Shown here one piece after another: positions 1-7,802 of a DNA stretch of 26,200 bases (position 1 is its first letter; each line of letters opens with the position of its first letter). A model generated the notes under the pieces. That model was not told the origin of the DNA and searched no databases. It saw only the letters and a program-made list of their open reading frames with translations. The translations under genes were made by a program, and so were the position numbers. Source of the DNA: an uncultured Eubacteriales bacterium (GTDB lineage: Bacteria; Bacillota; Clostridia; Monoglobales; Monoglobaceae). The stretch is taken from the NCBI GenBank assembly GCA_900545865.1, contig URAN01000040.1, positions 1 through 26,200 of the forward strand. Direction: 5' to 3'.

Positions 1-138
1 AGAATTTTGAGAGAGCGGATTTTTGGTTGCGCAAGGCAAAAACGCAGGTAATCCTTGTCGGATTGCCGAGTATTTTAACACAGCGAAAGCGGAAATCGGC
101 CTCTCAAAATCGGGGTTCGCATTATTCTCTTTCGGTTA
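1..138. repeat. Dispersed fold-back repeat, copy 1 (right half, cut by window edge)
   Basis: Bases 1-138 match 3539-3674 almost base for base, with a few substitutions and one or two indels. Both begin with AGAATTTTGAGAGAGCGG and end with ATTCTCTTTCGG(T/C)T. Copy 2 shows that this is only the right half of a longer element with inverted ends, so the left half should lie upstream of base 1. The copy ends about 40 bases before the start of the P-type ATPase gene, so it may supply or insulate that gene's upstream region. No protein is encoded. It resembles a non-autonomous, MITE-like or REP-like intergenic repeat; I cannot name the family. Confidence 0.85.
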
Positions 139-179
139 AGCTCCGCAATACCTATCCGAAAACAAAAGAGGGATTTTAA

Positions 180-2312
180 ATGAACTTCAAAATTGTTTAT
201 GATTCGCCGTCAAGGCTCAGACTTCGCTGCGGCGGCGGTGTTTTTCAACCCGAACAAGAGGCGGCTCTTACCTCTGCTCTCACCGATATTGACGGTGTCT
301 GTTCCGTTTCGGTGTCCTCTGTCAACGGAGGAATACTTTTATATTACGACGGTGATATAAAAGATAAAATTTTAAAAGCGGCATCAGAGATAAATCCCGC
401 CGTTTTAACAAAACAGCCTTTGTCCTCTGCCGCTTTGATTAATGCGGAATTTAAGCGGGACTTTTTTAATATAATCAAAAAAAGATTGATTATGAAGTTT
501 TTCGTTCCTTCTTTTTTGAGTCTTCCGCTTACTGTTATCCGCGCCGTACCTTTTGTCAAAGAGGGGCTTAAAAGCCTATCCGAGGGAAAGGTCAATGTTT
601 CGGTACTTGACGCTGTTTCGATTTCCGCATCAATTCTGAGCGGTTCTCCCTCTACTGCGTCATCCGTTATGACCCTTTTGAACATTTCCTCGCTTTTGGA
701 AAGCTATACACGGAAAAAGGCAAAAAACGCCCTTTCGGATTCGCTGTCGCTCAACATAGACAAGGTATGGCGAATAACCGATGATACAGAGGAACTCGTT
801 CCTCTCGCCAAAATCAACTGCGGCGATGTTATAAGGGTTCGCCAAGGCAGTATGATTGCCGTTGACGGAACGGTTAAATCAGGCTCAGCAGAGGTCAACG
901 AGGCATCGCTTACCGGCGAGTCGATTCCGAGAGAAAAATCCTCGGGAATGACAGTATATGCCGGAACGGTTGTCGAACAAGGCGAAATAGATATAACTGT
1001 TTCCGCACTTACCGATAACAGCAGGATTTCGAACATAATCGACCTGATTGAAAATTCGGAAGAATTAAAATCGGGCGTTCAGACAAAGGCGGAAAGCTTT
1101 GCGGACAGACTCGTTCCGTTCAGCCTTATCACAAGCGTGGCGGCATATCTGCTTACGGGAAACCTCACAAAGGCTCTGTCAGTTCTTATGGTTGACTATT
1201 CTTGCGCAATCAAGCTTTCGACTCCGATTTGCGTAATTTCGGCAATGAAAGAGGCAACCGCATACGATATAATGATAAAAGGCGGACGTTTTCTCGAAAA
1301 CTATGCTTTTGCCGATACGGTTATGTTTGACAAGACCGGAACGCTCACCGTTTCGTGTCCTCACCTCGCCAAGGTAATCCCGTTCGGAGAATACACAAGC
1401 GACCGAGTTTTGACGATTGCGGCGTGTCTCGAGGAACACTTTCCTCACAGCGTGGCAAAATCAATTGTCAAAGCCGCCGAGGGAAAAGGTCTTGAACATC
1501 GAGAAGAACATAACGAGGTCAAGTATATCGTGGCGCACGGAATCGCATCGGATTTGAACGGTGAACGCGCACTTATAGGAAGCGCTCACTTTATCTTTGA
1601 CGATGAAAAGATTTCGATAAGCGATGAACAGCGCGCACTTGTTGAGGATTTAAGTGAAAAGTATTCGCTTGTTTATCTCGCTGTCGGCGGTGCGCTGTGC
1701 GGCATTCTCTGTATAGAGGACCCCATCCGCAAGAACGCCGCCGCTGTTATAGACAAGCTTAAAAAGCTCGGTATGAACGACATCATTATGATTACCGGTG
1801 ACGGCGAAAGCACAGCGGCAAATGTTTGCCGCGAACTCGGCATAGAAAAGCATTATGCAAAGGTTCTGCCCGAGGATAAGCTTAACATCGTCAACGATAT
1901 TAAGTCAAAGAATCATAAGGTTATTATGGTCGGTGACGGCATAAACGATTCGCCCGCTCTTGCGGCGGCGGATGTGTCCGTTGCTATGAAAGACGCGTCG
2001 GATATAGCGCGTGAGGTCGCGGATATAACGCTTTTGTCCTCAAACCTCGACCGCCTTGTAATCCTGCGCAGACTGAGCGAAAATTTATTCGACAGAATAC
2101 ATTCGAATTATCGCTTTATAAGCACGTTCAACAGTGCTCTTATCCTGTTGGGTCTCGGCGGAATGATAACGCCTGTGGCGAGCGCGCTTTTACACAACGT
2201 TTCGACAATGGGTATATGCCTGCGCAGTATGCGTCCGCTTTTATCCGATGAAATTGACGAAATAAAAGAACTCGATGAAACAAATCCCATCGAATCAAAA
2301 TCAAACGGCTAA
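180..2312 (+). CDS. P1B-type heavy-metal-translocating P-type ATPase
   Basis: This membrane pump uses ATP to move a metal ion across the cytoplasmic membrane. Hallmarks are TGES (residues 245-248), the phosphorylation motif DKTGTLT with Asp384, and GDGINDSP in the hinge region. The first ~70 residues look like a degenerate HMA fold without a CxxC pair. The ion-binding helix reads SCAIKLSTP (341-349) instead of the CPC/CPx motif of copper, zinc or cadmium pumps, so the substrate cannot be read from the motif. The 710-residue length is normal for the family. The ATG is preceded by AGAGGG. A DtxR-fold regulator and a DUF2325 protein follow on the same strand, which suggests a metal homeostasis cassette; Mn, Fe or Zn export is only a guess. 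Confidence 0.9.
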   Translation: MNFKIVYDSPSRLRLRCGGGVFQPEQEAALTSALTDIDGVCSVSVSSVNGGILLYYDGDIKDKILKAASEINPAVLTKQPLSSAALINAEFKRDFFNIIKKRLIMKFFVPSFLSLPLTVIRAVPFVKEGLKSLSEGKVNVSVLDAVSISASILSGSPSTASSVMTLLNISSLLESYTRKKAKNALSDSLSLNIDKVWRITDDTEELVPLAKINCGDVIRVRQGSMIAVDGTVKSGSAEVNEASLTGESIPREKSSGMTVYAGTVVEQGEIDITVSALTDNSRISNIIDLIENSEELKSGVQTKAESFADRLVPFSLITSVAAYLLTGNLTKALSVLMVDYSCAIKLSTPICVISAMKEATAYDIMIKGGRFLENYAFADTVMFDKTGTLTVSCPHLAKVIPFGEYTSDRVLTIAACLEEHFPHSVAKSIVKAAEGKGLEHREEHNEVKYIVAHGIASDLNGERALIGSAHFIFDDEKISISDEQRALVEDLSEKYSLVYLAVGGALCGILCIEDPIRKNAAAVIDKLKKLGMNDIIMITGDGESTAANVCRELGIEKHYAKVLPEDKLNIVNDIKSKNHKVIMVGDGINDSPALAAADVSVAMKDASDIAREVADITLLSSNLDRLVILRRLSENLFDRIHSNYRFISTFNSALILLGLGGMITPVASALLHNVSTMGICLRSMRPLLSDEIDEIKELDETNPIESKSNG

Positions 2313-2321
2313 ATATTAAAA
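2302..2321 (+). repeat. 20-bp direct repeat, copy A (covers ATPase stop codon)
   Basis: The 20-mer CAAACGGCTAAATATTAAAA contains the TAA stop (2310-2312) of the ATPase gene. It recurs exactly at 2606-2625. The two copies bracket about 284 bases of non-coding DNA, as would arise from a local duplication or an insertion event. Confidence 0.85.
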
Positions 2322-2372
2322 TCAGGCGATTGTAAAATCTAAAAATGCATAATTGTGGATAGTCTACTTCAA

Positions 2373-2509
2373 AATCCAAAATAATTTTTACATTGCCGTC
2401 CGGGGCGATGGTTGCCGGTGGCAACCGCTTATCGCCGACCGTAGCGGTAGCGGAGACAGGCAGACGGAACCGGGCTTCGGACGTTAATTAAATAAAATTA
2501 TTTTGGATT
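2373..2509. repeat. Small inverted-repeat (MITE-like) element, 137 bp
   Basis: The ends are perfect 16-bp inverted repeats: AATCCAAAATAATTTT at 2373-2388 and AAAATTATTTTGGATT at 2494-2509. The interior is GC-rich and folds, for example GGTTGCC-ggt-GGCAACC around 2410-2427, nested inside GGCGAT/ATCGCC-like arms. There is no ORF. It occupies the middle of the gap (2313-2642) between the ATPase and the DtxR-like gene. It could be a non-autonomous transposable element or a structured RNA; a single copy does not decide this. Confidence 0.65.
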
Positions 2510-2605
2510 GTAATCAAAGTTAATGCATATGTGCAGAGAAACGTAAAAAATGCATAAAGCTGTAAGCCTAAAATAATCCGGTTTTACACAGTTTTCAGAC
2601 TTTTA

Positions 2606-2625
2606 CAAACGGCTAAATATTAAAA
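2606..2625 (+). repeat. 20-bp direct repeat, copy B (just before DtxR-like gene)
   Basis: Exact second copy of the 20-mer at 2302-2321. It ends 5 bases before the Shine-Dalgarno AGGAGG (2631-2636) of the next gene. Copy A contains a functional stop codon while copy B is untranslated, which suggests copy A is the original and copy B the duplicate. Confidence 0.85.
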
Positions 2626-2642
2626 CTCTAAGGAGGGAAACA

Positions 2643-3014
2643 ATGCTGGTATCGACAAAAAAGAGATATATGTTTATCATATACGAACTCGGGAACAACG
2701 GGCGCTCGGTCAGAGGCATCGACATCGCAAGAGCATTAAACGTAAAAAAAGCGAGCGTTTCGCTTATGATTCCGAATTTGGTCAATCTCGGCCTTGTTTC
2801 CCGTACAGAGGACGGGCGCATAGGTCTGACCAAACACGGTACGGTCTATGCAAATGACCTTTATGTAAAATATCTTACTCTTTATAAGTTTTTTAAAGAA
2901 AAACTCAACAGCAGCGATGAAAACGCGAGGGCGGACGCTATATGCTGTCTCTGCTCTCTCACGGACGAAAACACAAATTCGATAACCGAATATATATTAA
3001 CCGATGCTACATAA
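2643..3014 (+). CDS. DtxR/MntR-fold transcriptional regulator, non-canonical metal site
   Basis: The 123-residue protein has the winged-helix layout of the iron/manganese repressor family: a recognition helix region NVKKASVSLMIPNLVNLGLV (34-53), a wing, then the YVKYLTLYKFF dimerisation helix. Against MntR as I remember it, the usual ligands are missing. The N-terminal Asp/Glu positions become Arg8/Phe11, the helix His becomes Tyr77, and the Glu-His pair is replaced by a cysteine patch (Cys101, 102, 104). This is a family-level call; the altered sensing site suggests a thiol or soft-metal ligand, or loss of metal control. The Shine-Dalgarno AGGAGG at 2631-2636 supports the start. It probably controls the neighbouring ATPase and DUF2325 genes. 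Confidence 0.8.
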   Translation: MLVSTKKRYMFIIYELGNNGRSVRGIDIARALNVKKASVSLMIPNLVNLGLVSRTEDGRIGLTKHGTVYANDLYVKYLTLYKFFKEKLNSSDENARADAICCLCSLTDENTNSITEYILTDAT

Positions 3015-3059
3015 TAAAATTGAAAATTATTAAAAAATATATAACCACGGAGGTGAACC

Positions 3060-3359
3060 ATGAGCATTGTTATTGTCGGCGGTCACGACAGAATGCACTG
3101 TAAGTATAAACAGATATGCAAAAAATACGGATGTAAATGCAAGGTTTTTACCCAATGCCCGGCAAATTTTAAAAACCAAATCGGCTGTCCCGATATGCTT
3201 ATCGTATTTACGGGAACGGTTGCGCACAAAATGGTAAACGTTGCGTCCGTCCAAGCCGAAAAAGCGGGTGCGTGCATTAAACACTGTCATTCATCAAGCG
3301 GAACGGCTCTCGATGACGCTCTTAAAAGCTATTTTGACGAGAAACATAAGGTTTCTTAA
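3060..3359 (+). CDS. DUF2325 family protein, Cys/His-rich
   Basis: This small protein of 99 residues begins MSIVIVGG and contains the D(M/V)LIVFTGTVAHKM core typical of DUF2325. It has eight cysteines (14, 20, 25, 27, 33, 43, 72, 76) and several histidines (9, 56, 75, 77), so metal binding is plausible. The biochemical role of the family is not established. GGAGGTGA at 3050-3057 fits the ATG. It follows the DtxR-like gene by 45 bases with no terminator between, so the two are probably co-transcribed, and the context points to metal homeostasis. Confidence 0.8.
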   Translation: MSIVIVGGHDRMHCKYKQICKKYGCKCKVFTQCPANFKNQIGCPDMLIVFTGTVAHKMVNVASVQAEKAGACIKHCHSSSGTALDDALKSYFDEKHKVS

Positions 3360-3401
3360 TTTTTTGATGATGAGTTAGTTTAATCTAACCCGTTTAGCCC
3401 C

Positions 3402-3674
3402 AGCCGAAAGAGAGTAACCCAAAACCGCCTGAAAAGGCATAATTTCGGCATCTTTTGGCTTGTCATCTTTGCAAGGCGTCAGCCTTACTGCATCTTCCGC
3501 ACCAAAATCTGCTCAAAATTCTATCTTTTTCAGGTCGCAGAATTTTGAGAGAGCGGATTTTTGGTTGCGCAAGGCAAAAACGCAGATAATCCTGTCGGAT
3601 TGCCGAGTATTTTAACACCGCGAAAGCGAAAATCAGCCCCTCAAAATCGGGGTTCGGATTATTCTCTTTCGGCT
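3402..3674. repeat. Dispersed fold-back repeat, copy 2 (complete)
   Basis: This is a 273-bp element with inverted ends: AGCCGAAAGAGAGTAA at 3402-3417 and ATTCTCTTTCGGCT at 3661-3674. The interior also folds on itself. GCACCAAAATCTGCTCAAAA at 3499-3518 pairs imperfectly with the arm 3539-3568, including a perfect 11-bp CTCAAAATTCT/AGAATTTTGAG stem around a ~16-base loop. The right half matches bases 1-138. There is no ORF. With the terminator and leader described separately, it fills the gap 3360-3891. It is a MITE-like intergenic repeat of unknown family. Confidence 0.85.
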
Positions 3675-3675
3675 A

Positions 3676-3726
3676 AGATTGCGTAATAATGAATAAACTC
3701 GATTCATTGTTTCGCAATCTTTTTTT
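3676..3726 (+). terminator. Intrinsic terminator after the metal cassette
   Basis: The outer arms AGATTGCG (3676-3683) and CGCAATCT (3713-3720) and the inner arms AATGAAT (3688-3694) and ATTCATT (3702-3708) form a long hairpin followed by seven T. It begins two bases after the fold-back repeat, so it may belong to the element or simply adjoin it. Confidence 0.8.
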
Positions 3727-3778
3727 AATCAATTTTTTGGAAGTCGTACCATAATGTTTGCGGTTTAAATTTTTTTGC

Positions 3779-3861
3779 TTGACATAAAATAAATGCGTAA
3801 ACTTACAAAAAATATAAAAATTTAAATTCAAAAACAACTCGGGCGTTTTGAAAAAACGCCC
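3779..3861 (+). promoter_or_regulatory. Probable promoter -35 and leader hairpin of the SLH gene
   Basis: TTGACA at 3779-3784 is a perfect -35, but no clean -10 follows at 17-18 bases (TTACAA is the nearest), so the promoter call is weak. Downstream, GGGCGTTTT (3841-3849) and AAAACGCCC (3853-3861) form a perfect 9-bp stem with a three-base loop. It lacks a T-tract, so it is more likely a 5' stabilising hairpin than a terminator, as is plausible for an abundant S-layer mRNA. Confidence 0.4.
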
Positions 3862-3891
3862 ATATCGAATTAAATATAAGGAGGATACGAT

Positions 3892-6840
3892 ATGTTAAAG
3901 AAAGTCATTCCTATGTTTCTCGCGCTCTGTATGATAATCGGTTCAACGGCGGCGTTCGGAACAGGATATGAAGTATCCGACGGATTCACGGCGGCATCGG
4001 CCGATGCAGAACAAGGCCCTGCTTCCTCCGCTTCTTCGGATACAAACAAAGTTACACTGAACAACAGCGTTTTAGGCACTCAAAAACAGGTTAATGAGGC
4101 AAACGCCCTTTCGGCGGACGGCAGTACGCCGACCGACGGCGCGGACGCAGACATCAGCAACTCATCAAATCAGACAACGGACAACGGCTCAACAGACGCA
4201 AATCTTGACGAAAACAACTCTAAAAACAACGGTATGGCAGCAGGTCCGATTCCCGAAGTTCCTGCCGCGTCACGGTACAGCACAATAAGACTCAGCCTTG
4301 CGCCCGATATTTCGGGAACAAAATACGAAGAGGCAGCCGAGCTTCTCGGTGCGCTCGGAATAATGGTCGGCGATGCGGAAAACGGAGCTTTTCGCCCCGA
4401 CGACCCGATAAAGAGAAGTGAGATGGCAAAGGTTGCCGTATATTCGGTAGGCTTAGAGGATATGGCGGTCAACTCAAACGGAACAACACGATTCCCCGAT
4501 GTTCCGTCCGACCACTGGGCAACAGGAGCAATAAACATTGCCGACCAACAGGGAATGGTTGTCGGTGATGATGTCGGAACGTACCGTCCCGATGACCCCG
4601 TTCTCTTGCAAGAGGCAGTCGCAATCATAGTCCGCGCAATGGGATATGAACCCGCGGCGGCGGACAAAGGCGGATACCCGGCAGGATACCTCTATATTGC
4701 GTCAAGCAACCAGCTTCTCAGAGGAATCTCGGGCGCGACGGCAGCGGCGGCAACCAGAGGTGATATAGCACAGCTTATATTTAACTCTCTGACCGTTAAG
4801 CTTATGGAACAGGTCGGATACGGCACACAGACAAAGTACGAAGTGGTGGATAAAACCCTGCTTTATGACAAACTTAATGTAGAAAAAGGCTATGGACAGG
4901 TAACGGGAACGGGTGAAACCGCATTGAACGGGGGCAACACAACTGCCGAGGACAGAATACAAATCGGCGACAAGATTTTTTATCTCGGCGAAAGCAACGC
5001 CAAACAATTCCTCGGCTATAACGTCCTGTACTATGCGCGCATAGACAAGACAAGTGACGAAAAGACAATAATCGATATTCGCGAACAGGCAAACAAGAAC
5101 AAGACAGCGACCATCGCCGCAAAAGATATTGTTGCGGCAACGGGCGATGCGGACAAAGACAAGACGGTTGAATATTGGTCAAACGAAAATGACAGAAACA
5201 CCAAAACAGCGACTGTTGCAGCGGACGCAGTATTCATCTATAACGGAAAGTATAAGGCAGGCGTAACGGCAGAACAAATGAAACCCGAATCGGGCAACTT
5301 GATTTTGCTTGACGCAGATACCAACGGAATTTATGAAATAGTATTCGTAAACCACTTTACAAACATCGTGGTTGACACAATATCAACGGTAACGGGCAGA
5401 GTAACTGACAAATATATGAACGGTTCGCTTGTATTTGACGACAATGACAGCGATGTAATGTACAGTCTTATCAAAAACGGTGAAGAAATTAAAGTCGGCG
5501 ACCTCAAAGAGTGGAATGTTATATCCTACACCATAAGTGAGGACAAACAGCTTGTCAAAGGTTATGTATCCGACGCATCGGTGAACGGAACGATAACCGA
5601 GATAACTGACAAGGGCTATCGTATAGGAAGCGGTTCGACATTATACAAGAAAGCGTCGAGCTATCCGAACGATATAAACTTGCGCGACAAGGGAACATTC
5701 TATCTTGATGTCGAGGGCAAGATTGCCGCTGTTGACGAAAACGCAACGGTTGACGATAACACGTCCGAAAACAAAAAGTACGGTTATCTCGTTGACGCAA
5801 AGATGAATGACGGTTTTGAAACAACGGCACAATTCAAGATATTCACCGCCTCGGGCGAAACCTCGATAATCACAAGCACAGAAAAGATGCGTTATAACTC
5901 GTCTTACGGCACAAAAGCCGAGGACGTTGTGAACTCCCTCAAAAACGGCGGCTCAATCGCACCTCAGCTCATCAACTATGAACTCAACAGCTCGGGAGCG
6001 ATAACGGCGATAGACACCGCCAAGGACGGAACTTCAACGGGTGCGCCGAACAAGGGAACATTCACGCTTAACTTAAACAAAAAGGATATTGTTTATAAGA
6101 GCGCATCGGGCAAACTCGGCAATATCGGCGTTGATTCGAACACGATAATATTCGATATTCCGACCGGCGCAGGCACAGACACAGACAAGTATTCGGTAAG
6201 AAACAACAGCTCGCTCTCGAACGACACAAGCTATGATATTATGGTTTATGACCTTCAGGACAACTATATGGCAAAGGTTATCATCATAACAAGCACAACG
6301 GGAACGACCTCTGCCGAATCGCCGATTGTTGTCGTTGACCATATCAGCGAAACGCAAAACGCGGATTATGACACAACCGACAGACTCTATGGCTGGGAAA
6401 GCGGAAAAGAAGTCAACATTCTCGCCGCCGACAAGACCATATTGCGCAAGAAGTCGGGAGCGTCGACAAAAGAGCTCCAGACGGGCGATATTATTCAATA
6501 CCGCACCAACTCTGACGGCGAAATCGACGGAATAACATTATTGTTTGACTCTAATGCAAAGAACACCGAGTTTATCAATAATATCACCAATGACCTGACT
6601 TGCGTCTATGGCAGAGTAACCAAGAAATTCAGCGGCAGCGTGAATGTAAGCGTAAACGATGACATCAGAAACTGGGCAACGGGCGATGCGACTGTTTATC
6701 TCTATGATTCAACGAGAAACTCAAACAACATCCGCGTTGTATCACCTGCCGACATCGAGATTTATGAGGAGGGCAACGAAGCACGTTTGTTCATCCGAGT
6801 ATATCAGGATAAGGTTCAAGAAATGGTTATAGTAAGATAA
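3892..6840 (+). CDS. SLH-domain S-layer/surface protein
   Basis: This 982-residue secreted protein is held at the cell surface. Residues 1-~25 form a signal peptide (two Lys, then a hydrophobic stretch MFLALCMIIGS). A Ser/Asn/Thr/Asp-rich linker covers about 40-125. Three SLH repeats follow at about 140-192 (KRSE in the TRAE position), 200-255 (FPDVPSDHWA; the motif degenerates to LLQE) and 258-300 (TRGD). SLH domains bind pyruvylated secondary cell-wall polymer, so the CsaB-domain protein at 11725-14037 probably makes the anchor. The ~680-residue remainder is rich in beta-type Gly/Thr/Asp sequence and not recognised. AAGGAGG sits 8 bases before the ATG. A strong terminator follows, so it is probably monocistronic. 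Confidence 0.9.
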   Translation: MLKKVIPMFLALCMIIGSTAAFGTGYEVSDGFTAASADAEQGPASSASSDTNKVTLNNSVLGTQKQVNEANALSADGSTPTDGADADISNSSNQTTDNGSTDANLDENNSKNNGMAAGPIPEVPAASRYSTIRLSLAPDISGTKYEEAAELLGALGIMVGDAENGAFRPDDPIKRSEMAKVAVYSVGLEDMAVNSNGTTRFPDVPSDHWATGAINIADQQGMVVGDDVGTYRPDDPVLLQEAVAIIVRAMGYEPAAADKGGYPAGYLYIASSNQLLRGISGATAAAATRGDIAQLIFNSLTVKLMEQVGYGTQTKYEVVDKTLLYDKLNVEKGYGQVTGTGETALNGGNTTAEDRIQIGDKIFYLGESNAKQFLGYNVLYYARIDKTSDEKTIIDIREQANKNKTATIAAKDIVAATGDADKDKTVEYWSNENDRNTKTATVAADAVFIYNGKYKAGVTAEQMKPESGNLILLDADTNGIYEIVFVNHFTNIVVDTISTVTGRVTDKYMNGSLVFDDNDSDVMYSLIKNGEEIKVGDLKEWNVISYTISEDKQLVKGYVSDASVNGTITEITDKGYRIGSGSTLYKKASSYPNDINLRDKGTFYLDVEGKIAAVDENATVDDNTSENKKYGYLVDAKMNDGFETTAQFKIFTASGETSIITSTEKMRYNSSYGTKAEDVVNSLKNGGSIAPQLINYELNSSGAITAIDTAKDGTSTGAPNKGTFTLNLNKKDIVYKSASGKLGNIGVDSNTIIFDIPTGAGTDTDKYSVRNNSSLSNDTSYDIMVYDLQDNYMAKVIIITSTTGTTSAESPIVVVDHISETQNADYDTTDRLYGWESGKEVNILAADKTILRKKSGASTKELQTGDIIQYRTNSDGEIDGITLLFDSNAKNTEFINNITNDLTCVYGRVTKKFSGSVNVSVNDDIRNWATGDATVYLYDSTRNSNNIRVVSPADIEIYEEGNEARLFIRVYQDKVQEMVIVR

Positions 6841-6862
6841 CATTTTCCGAAACAAATTTCAG

Positions 6863-6902
6863 CATTGCAGAGCCGTAATATTGTCGGCTCTGCAATGTTT
6901 TT
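6863..6902 (+). terminator. Intrinsic terminator of the SLH gene
   Basis: Perfect 13-bp stem CATTGCAGAGCCG (6863-6875) / CGGCTCTGCAATG (6885-6897) with a 9-base loop and five T. It separates the SLH gene from sigG. Confidence 0.95.
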
Positions 6903-6922
6903 GTTATGAATTCGGCTAAAAC

Positions 6923-6952
6923 TGAATAAAAAAACGCCGATAGCAAATACTT
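6923..6952 (+). promoter_or_regulatory. Candidate sigma-F/sigma-G type promoter of sigG
   Basis: TGAATA (6923-6928), a 17-base spacer and AATACTT (6946-6952) resemble the forespore consensus (TGAATA ... CATACTA; five of seven at -10). In Bacillus sigG is read by sigma-F and then by itself, so the site is where it would be expected. This is motif matching only. Confidence 0.5.
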
Positions 6953-6982
6953 TGTATAAAGACACAATTCGGGGGATAGTCT

Positions 6983-7753
6983 ATGACAAACAAAGTCCAA
7001 ATATGTGGGGTAAACACAGCAAAGCTGCCGATTCTGACCGAAGAAGAAAAACAGGAATTGTTCGCTCGAATCCAAAACGGGGATATGCAGGCACGTCAGC
7101 AATTTATTTACGGAAATCTAAGGCTTGTTTTGAGCATTCTGCACCGTTTCAGCAGCCGCGGCGAAAACGCCGATGATTTGTTTCAGATAGGCTGTATAGG
7201 ATTAATCAAGGCTTTGGATAACTTTGACACAAGCCACGAAGTAAAATTTTCAACATACGCCGTGCCGATGATAATCGGCGAGATACGCCGATACCTCAGG
7301 GATAACAATTCAATCCGAGTGAGCCGCTCTCTGCGCGATATGGCTTATAAGGCTCTCGCCGTAAAAGAACGTCTCACCGCCTCAACGGGCAAAGAGCCGA
7401 CAATTGAACAAATTTCAAAAGAACTTGACATTCCGTGTGAAGATATTGCAACGGCTCTTGACGCAATACTTGACCCAATATCCCTTCAAGACCCGATATA
7501 TCATGACGGCGGCGATGCGGTTTTTGTAATGGACCAGATAGCAGATGATAAAAACGTTGATGATTCGTGGCTCGAAAAAATATCATTGAGCGAAGCGATG
7601 AAAAGGCTGTCCGAGCGCGAGCGGCATATTCTGACGTTGAGATTTTTCAAGGGGCGCACCCAAATGGAGGTTGCCGACGAAATCGGCATCTCTCAAGCCC
7701 AGGTATCGCGCCTTGAAAAGAACGCCCTCACACATATGCGAAAGTTTCTTTAA
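6983..7753 (+). CDS. sigG: RNA polymerase sporulation sigma factor SigG
   Basis: This late forespore sigma factor directs transcription of forespore genes after engulfment. The N-terminus NKVQICGVNTAKLPIL is the SigG signature. Region 2 (DLFQIGCIGLIKALDNFD, KFSTYAVPMIIGEIRRYLRD) and the C-terminal region 4 helix-turn-helix (QMEVADEIGISQAQVSRLEK) are intact. Its 256 residues match the usual ~260. GGGGGA before the ATG serves as Shine-Dalgarno. In many Clostridia sigG directly follows spoIIGA-sigE; here the upstream neighbour is an SLH gene with its own terminator, so sigG stands alone. The terminator at 7759-7783 closes the unit. Confidence 0.95.
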   Translation: MTNKVQICGVNTAKLPILTEEEKQELFARIQNGDMQARQQFIYGNLRLVLSILHRFSSRGENADDLFQIGCIGLIKALDNFDTSHEVKFSTYAVPMIIGEIRRYLRDNNSIRVSRSLRDMAYKALAVKERLTASTGKEPTIEQISKELDIPCEDIATALDAILDPISLQDPIYHDGGDAVFVMDQIADDKNVDDSWLEKISLSEAMKRLSERERHILTLRFFKGRTQMEVADEIGISQAQVSRLEKNALTHMRKFL

Positions 7754-7758
7754 ATCAA

Positions 7759-7783
7759 AAACCGCGGCGTTTTGCCGCGGTTT
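7759..7783. terminator. Bidirectional terminator between sigG and ribU
   Basis: Perfect 10-bp stem AAACCGCGGC (7759-7768) / GCCGCGGTTT (7774-7783) with a 5-base loop. Read on the - strand it is followed by a T-rich run and ends ribU; on the + strand it ends sigG, where only the three stem T follow. Confidence 0.85.
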
Positions 7784-7802
7784 GGAGTGTACATTGTTTC
7801 GA

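Noticed and set aside
3842..3866. Terminator before the SLH gene
   Set aside because: The GGGCGTTTT/AAAACGCCC hairpin has no T-tract after it (ATATCG follows), so it is listed as a leader hairpin instead.
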